From the NCBI GenBank assembly GCA_012510335.1, contig JAAZIF010000224.1:1-9916 (forward strand): DNA of 9,916 nucleotides, in the 5' to 3' direction. The notes under the pieces were generated by a model that ran no database searches, was not told the DNA's origin, and saw only the letters and a program-made list of their open reading frames with translations. Of the stretch, positions 7,353 through 9,916 are shown piece by piece. The first letter of the stretch is position 1; the number at the start of each line of letters is the position of its first letter. Source of the DNA: Methanomicrobiales archaeon (GTDB lineage: Archaea; Halobacteriota; Methanomicrobia; Methanomicrobiales; Methanoculleaceae). A program made the translations under genes and the position numbers.

Positions 7353-7587
7353 TAATGTATAATAATGAGTGGATTGGATTCTTCAATTTCCTGGATCTCA
7401 GATTTTATTGCGTATACCTGATCCGTAGTGCTTAACTGGATCGACTCTGGATGAAGAGCAGAAGATCTGATTTAATCTGCCGCACCTTCTTTCTAAGATC
7501 CATCATTTTCAACCGAATTCTTCCGGAATGACGATAATGAAAAGAATTTGCTTTCCGATCTCATCGGACACTCACTTAGCCTTTCCA

Positions 7588-7743
7588 CTAACGGGGTGTT
7601 CCATCCAGTATAGCAAATGTGATTGCCGCCTCACATGAGAGCACAAAGCCTGAATATTGGCCGGCTTCGCCTGCTAACCTTCTTGCAAAGCCGGCGATCA
7701 TCCCCGGGGCATACTCAGATTGAGGTGGATCTCTCCACCTCAT
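7588..7743 (-). CDS. Doubtful small ORF (51 aa)
   Basis: ATG 7743 opens 51 codons ending in TAG at 7588. It is in the same frame as the methyltransferase gene just upstream, starting 18 nt after that gene's TGA. The predicted peptide begins MRWRDPPQSEYAPG and ends AAITFAILDGTPR. No family is recognised. Codons such as TTA, AGA, ATA and TCA are rarer in the neighbouring genes, there is no ribosome binding site, and the 5' end overlaps a hairpin. It may be a decayed gene fragment or chance. Confidence 0.15.
   Translation of the reverse strand: MRWRDPPQSEYAPGMIAGFARRLAGEAGQYSGFVLSCEAAITFAILDGTPR
7721..7742 (-). terminator. Hairpin downstream of the histidine methyltransferase gene
   Basis: TGAGGTGGA (7721-7729) and TCCACCTCA (7734-7742) form a perfect 9-bp stem with a 4-nt loop. 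In the direction of transcription it begins 19 nt after the methyltransferase stop, where a terminator or 3'-end stabiliser would sit. No U tract follows on the minus strand (the next bases are ATCTGAG), so termination here is a guess. Confidence 0.45.
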
Positions 7744-7761
7744 TGTAAGGATTCCGGCGGA

Positions 7762-8754
7762 TCATAGAGAGACCTCGGCGAGCGCAAACCAGCCCTTCGG
7801 ATCGGAGAACCAGCGCTCCACGGCAAGCCCGGCAGCCTCAAAGAACCGCCCGGAGCCCTCCCGTGTGAACTTCCGGGATATCTCGGTGAGGATCGTCTCC
7901 CCCTGCTCGAACTCCACAGGGAGGCTGAGGGCGGGGATCCTGACCATCATCGCTTCCGATGCCACAAGATGCATCTCGATCTGCTCCAGGTTCTTATTGA
8001 AGAACGCATGGTGCTCGAACCGGCCGGGGTCAAAGTCCGCATCAAGCTCCCGGTTGATCACGGCAAGCACGTTTTTGTTGAACGCCGCGGTCACCCCGGC
8101 CGCATCGTTGTACGCGGCCTCAAGCACCGGGATCGGTTTTACCAGATCCAGCCCGATGAGGAAGCGATCCCCCTCCCTCATCGCGGCAGCCACGCTCGCG
8201 AGTATGCGGTTCGCCGCAGAAGCGGTGAAGTTCCCGATGGTGCTCCCAAAGAACGTGATGAGCCTCTTCCTCTCGCGTGGAATACGCCCGATATCGCGGG
8301 TGAAATCGCCCACGATCCCGAGTATCTGCAGCTGAGGGTACCGCCGGAGCAGGCTCTCCGTCGCGGTGGCCAGGGCCGATTCGCTCACATCCACCGGGAT
8401 GTATCGTATGCCTCTCCCTCCCGGTTCCGCCGCCGCCTCGATGAGCAGGGAGATCTTCGGGTCTGCTCCCGGTCCAAGCTCCACGAGATCCCCCTCCCCG
8501 AAAGATTCCATGATTGCCCCACACGCCCCACGAAGTATTGAGAGTTCCAGCCGGGTCTGATAATACTCAGGCAGCCGGCAGATCTCCTCGAACAGCTGCG
8601 AACCCCGGCGATCGTAGAAGTACTTGCTCGGGATGTGTTTCTGCTCCGCAGTCATCCCGGCCAGGATATCCGAGGCCAGATCATCCCGGTATGCAGAGGC
8701 GAGGTAGTTCCAGATCTCACCACGCGCCGGAGGGATACTCAGACGGCTCGCCAT
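7762..8754 (-). CDS. egtD: L-histidine N-alpha-methyltransferase (EgtD family)
   Basis: A SAM-dependent enzyme of 330 aa, the usual EgtD length, predicted to trimethylate the alpha-amino group of histidine to hercynine. Family text is strong throughout: IPSKYFYDRRGSQLFEEI (41-58), LPEYYQTRLE (61-70), the SAM loop ELGPGADPK (92-100), YIPVDVSESAL (118-128), FFGSTIGNF (168-176) and YNDAAGVTAAFNKNVL (215-230), then GETILTEISRKF (285-296). By position, residues known to bind histidine in the mycobacterial enzyme appear kept: Y45, N175, Y215, E291 and S293. Neither an EgtB sulfoxide synthase nor an EanB rhodanese lies in the window. A cysteine desulfurase gene lies 132 nt upstream on the same strand, separated by a terminator-like hairpin and a new TATA box, so it is probably transcribed on its own. 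ATG 8754 lacks a clear ribosome binding site and may be leaderless. Function could be ergothioneine precursor synthesis or hercynine itself; methylation of another amino acid cannot be excluded. Confidence 0.88.
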   Translation of the reverse strand: MASRLSIPPARGEIWNYLASAYRDDLASDILAGMTAEQKHIPSKYFYDRRGSQLFEEICRLPEYYQTRLELSILRGACGAIMESFGEGDLVELGPGADPKISLLIEAAAEPGGRGIRYIPVDVSESALATATESLLRRYPQLQILGIVGDFTRDIGRIPRERKRLITFFGSTIGNFTASAANRILASVAAAMREGDRFLIGLDLVKPIPVLEAAYNDAAGVTAAFNKNVLAVINRELDADFDPGRFEHHAFFNKNLEQIEMHLVASEAMMVRIPALSLPVEFEQGETILTEISRKFTREGSGRFFEAAGLAVERWFSDPKGWFALAEVSL

Positions 8755-8778
8755 ATCCCGAGATCGATACCTGCGATG

Positions 8779-8790
8779 GCATATATACTT
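8779..8790 (-). promoter_or_regulatory. Candidate TATA box of the methyltransferase gene
   Basis: The minus strand reads AAGTATATATGC, centred about 30 nt before the ATG at 8754. With the usual archaeal spacing of about 25 nt, transcription would begin within a few bases of the start codon, implying a leaderless or nearly leaderless mRNA. This fits the lack of a ribosome binding site. An upstream AT-rich alternative (GGATAAAAATAC, about 8809-8820) would give a leader of about 35 nt. Confidence 0.5.
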
Positions 8791-8794
8791 AGCC

Positions 8795-8824
8795 TCCGGA
8801 AACCGTGTGTATTTTTATCCGGAA
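8795..8824. repeat. Paired TCCGGAA direct repeats upstream of the TATA box
   Basis: TCCGGAA occurs at 8795-8801 and 8818-8824, 23 bp apart (about two helical turns); its TCCGGA core is itself a 6-bp palindrome. The pair lies immediately upstream of the methyltransferase TATA box, where an activator could bind. The motif is short, so chance occurrence in GC-rich DNA is quite possible. A third copy (TCCGGAATG) lies in the other gap at 7522-7530. Confidence 0.25.
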
Positions 8825-8864
8825 TGGCGCTGGATACCCGATCAGACCTTGAAAAGCCCCCTGA

Positions 8865-8894
8865 TAAAAAAATGGCAGGCCCTCGATCACCTGC
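8865..8894 (-). terminator. Hairpin plus T7 tract after the cysteine desulfurase gene
   Basis: On the minus strand GCAGG (8894-8890) pairs with CCTGC (8879-8875) around a 10-nt loop that includes the TGA stop. One intervening C and an A lead into ATTTTTTTAT, with seven T at 8872-8866. U tracts of this size terminate archaeal RNA polymerase. The stem is short, so the T tract is the stronger evidence. It would separate the desulfurase transcript from the methyltransferase gene. Confidence 0.6.
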
Positions 8895-9916
8895 ATGTCA
8901 CAAATTGCACAATCTCCTTCGGGCCGTGCAGGATGTCACGGAGGGCGTCGAGCGTCCGCTCGATCTCCTCCTCTGCCGTATCTGCACCGAGCGTCACCCG
9001 GATCGAGCAGTGGGCATCCTCCTCGGAGAGGCCCATCGCCAGGAGGACGTGGGACGGTGCAGGAGAGCCCGAGTGGCAGGCAGAGCCCGAGGATATGCAG
9101 ATACCCTTCCGGTCGAGGGCGAGGACAACCGACTCGCCACGGTAGCCGGGGAGCACCATGCTGAGCGTGTTTGCGAGCCGCTCAGTTGGATGGCCGTTCA
9201 GGCGGGCTTCGGGAACCAGCTCCCGGATCCCCGCCTCCAGTCGGTCCCGCAGCCGCTGGACGGCATCCATGCGGGAGATGTGTTGCTCCGCTATCTCCGC
9301 GGCCTGCCCGAGCCCCACGATCCCGGCGACGTTCTCCGTCCCGGCCCGGAGCCTCCCCTCCTGTTCACCGCCGTGGATGAGCGGGGATATACCGATCCCC
9401 TTCTTCATGTAAAGCGCCCCGACGCCCTTCGGACCGTAGATCTTGTGCCCGGAGAGGGTCAGGAAGTCCACGTCGAGGTCGCCTGCATCCACCGGCATCC
9501 TGCCGATCGCCTGTGTGGCGTCGGTGTGAAAGAGCGCACCGTGACCGTGGGCAATCCTCACCAGATCCCGGACGGGCTGGATCGTCCCGGTCTCGTTGTT
9601 CGCCATCATGACAGAGACAAGCAGGGTCTCCGGACCGATCAGCGCCAGGAGATCCGCCGGGTCGATCCGGCCGGACTCATCAACCGGCAGGAAGACGACG
9701 CGAAACCCGAACCGCTCAAGCCAGAGGCAGGGTTCGATGACCGCGGAGTGTTCGGTCGGGGAGGTGATGATCTCCCGCCTCGCCCCGTCCCGGCGGGCAA
9801 AGGCGATGCCCTTGATCACCATGTTGTTCGCCTCGGTGCAGGAACCGGTGAAGATGATCCTCCGGGCTGTGCAGTTGAGAAGGCGGGCAAGGCTCCGCCG
9901 GGCGGACTCGATGGCA
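8887..9916 (-). CDS. Cysteine desulfurase (NifS/IscS family), N-terminus off window
   Basis: A PLP-dependent class V aminotransferase-fold enzyme that removes sulfur from cysteine as an enzyme-bound persulfide for Fe-S clusters, tRNA thiolation or other sulfur uses. The frame is open to the right edge (342 codons). The visible start AIESARRSLARLLNCTARR is internal, so roughly 50-60 residues are missing; ATG 9822 is not the true start. Seen in order: TGSCTEANNMVIKG, where the family usually has TSGGTEANN; the PLP-site aspartate/glutamine region HTDATQAIG; the Schiff-base lysine in LSGHKIYGPKGVG (codon 9442-9444); and the active-site cysteine in SSGSACHSGSPAPSH (codon 9076-9078). The short loop around this Cys with downstream Pro/Ser-His resembles NifS/IscS rather than SufS. 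No scaffold (IscU/NifU) gene is visible, though one could lie beyond the edge. Its stop overlaps a hairpin and is followed by a T7 tract. Confidence 0.93.
   Translation of the reverse strand, partial: AIESARRSLARLLNCTARRIIFTGSCTEANNMVIKGIAFARRDGARREIITSPTEHSAVIEPCLWLERFGFRVVFLPVDESGRIDPADLLALIGPETLLVSVMMANNETGTIQPVRDLVRIAHGHGALFHTDATQAIGRMPVDAGDLDVDFLTLSGHKIYGPKGVGALYMKKGIGISPLIHGGEQEGRLRAGTENVAGIVGLGQAAEIAEQHISRMDAVQRLRDRLEAGIRELVPEARLNGHPTERLANTLSMVLPGYRGESVVLALDRKGICISSGSACHSGSPAPSHVLLAMGLSEEDAHCSIRVTLGADTAEEEIERTLDALRDILHGPKEIVQFVTCR

Larger units (their letters stand above)
7242..7761. other. 520-nt gap without a convincing gene
   Basis: Bases 7242-7580 are clearly more AT-rich than the flanking genes and hold the operon promoter. 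Short symmetric elements are present: a 9-bp inverted repeat at 7323-7352; the palindrome TTCCGGAA at 7521-7528; TCCGAT/ATCGGA around a 3-nt spacer at 7554-7568; GCCGGCTT/AAGCCGGC at 7660-7695; and a hairpin at 7721-7742. I found no tRNA, C/D-box RNA, CRISPR array or IS terminal repeats. The 7580-7760 part is more GC-rich and contains one doubtful small ORF, listed separately. Confidence 0.7.

Noticed and set aside
7242..7761. Possible insertion sequence or CRISPR remnant in the large gap
   Set aside because: No paired terminal repeats with target duplication, no transposase motif and no regularly spaced repeats were found; only isolated short inverted repeats are present.
7969..8541. A 190-codon plus-strand frame opposite the methyltransferase gene
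   Set aside because: The minus-strand gene is a clear EgtD homologue through this whole stretch; the plus frame has no recognisable motif.
9823..9916. Treating ATG 9822 as the start of the cysteine desulfurase
   Set aside because: The frame stays open to the window edge and encodes conserved family text upstream (FTGSCTEANN and the preceding helix), so the real start is outside the window.

Overview
The window looks like a piece of a GC-rich euryarchaeal chromosome. The protein families, the TATA-box promoters in the AT-rich gaps and the purine-rich ribosome binding sites resemble a methanogen of the Methanomicrobiales (Methanoculleus-like). That assignment is inference from general resemblance, not from a marker gene. 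All eight recognisable genes lie on the minus strand, so transcription runs from high to low coordinates.

Region 1 (about 7264 down to 1) is a tightly packed six-gene operon for a surface glycan. In order of transcription it holds: a membrane-anchored family 2 glycosyltransferase (7172-6024); UDP-GlcNAc 2-epimerase (6004-4910); UDP-ManNAc dehydrogenase (4907-3540); a family 4 glycosyltransferase (3496-2288); an unrecognised protein that looks like an alpha/alpha-toroid (2303-1116); and the first 371 codons of an MDR-type oxidoreductase of the 'bi-domain' kind (1114 to beyond base 1). Junctions are +19, +2, +43, -16 and +1 nt. The two middle enzymes convert UDP-GlcNAc to UDP-ManNAc and then to UDP-ManNAcA. 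The glycosyltransferases probably build that sugar, among others, into a lipid-linked or secreted glycan such as an S-layer N-glycan or exopolysaccharide. No flippase, polymerase or oligosaccharyltransferase is in view.

Region 2 (7242-7761) is a 520-nt AT-richer gap between two minus-strand genes. It carries the operon promoter, a 9-bp inverted repeat, a hairpin just downstream of the next gene, and one doubtful 51-codon ORF.

Region 3 (7762-9916) holds a cysteine desulfurase (N-terminus off the right edge), a terminator-like hairpin plus T7 tract, and a full-length EgtD-type histidine N-alpha-methyltransferase with its own TATA box. EgtD is the first enzyme of ergothioneine synthesis. Placing it next to a PLP-dependent sulfur-mobilising enzyme in an apparent strict anaerobe is the most interesting lead in the window. 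No EgtB or EanB partner is visible.
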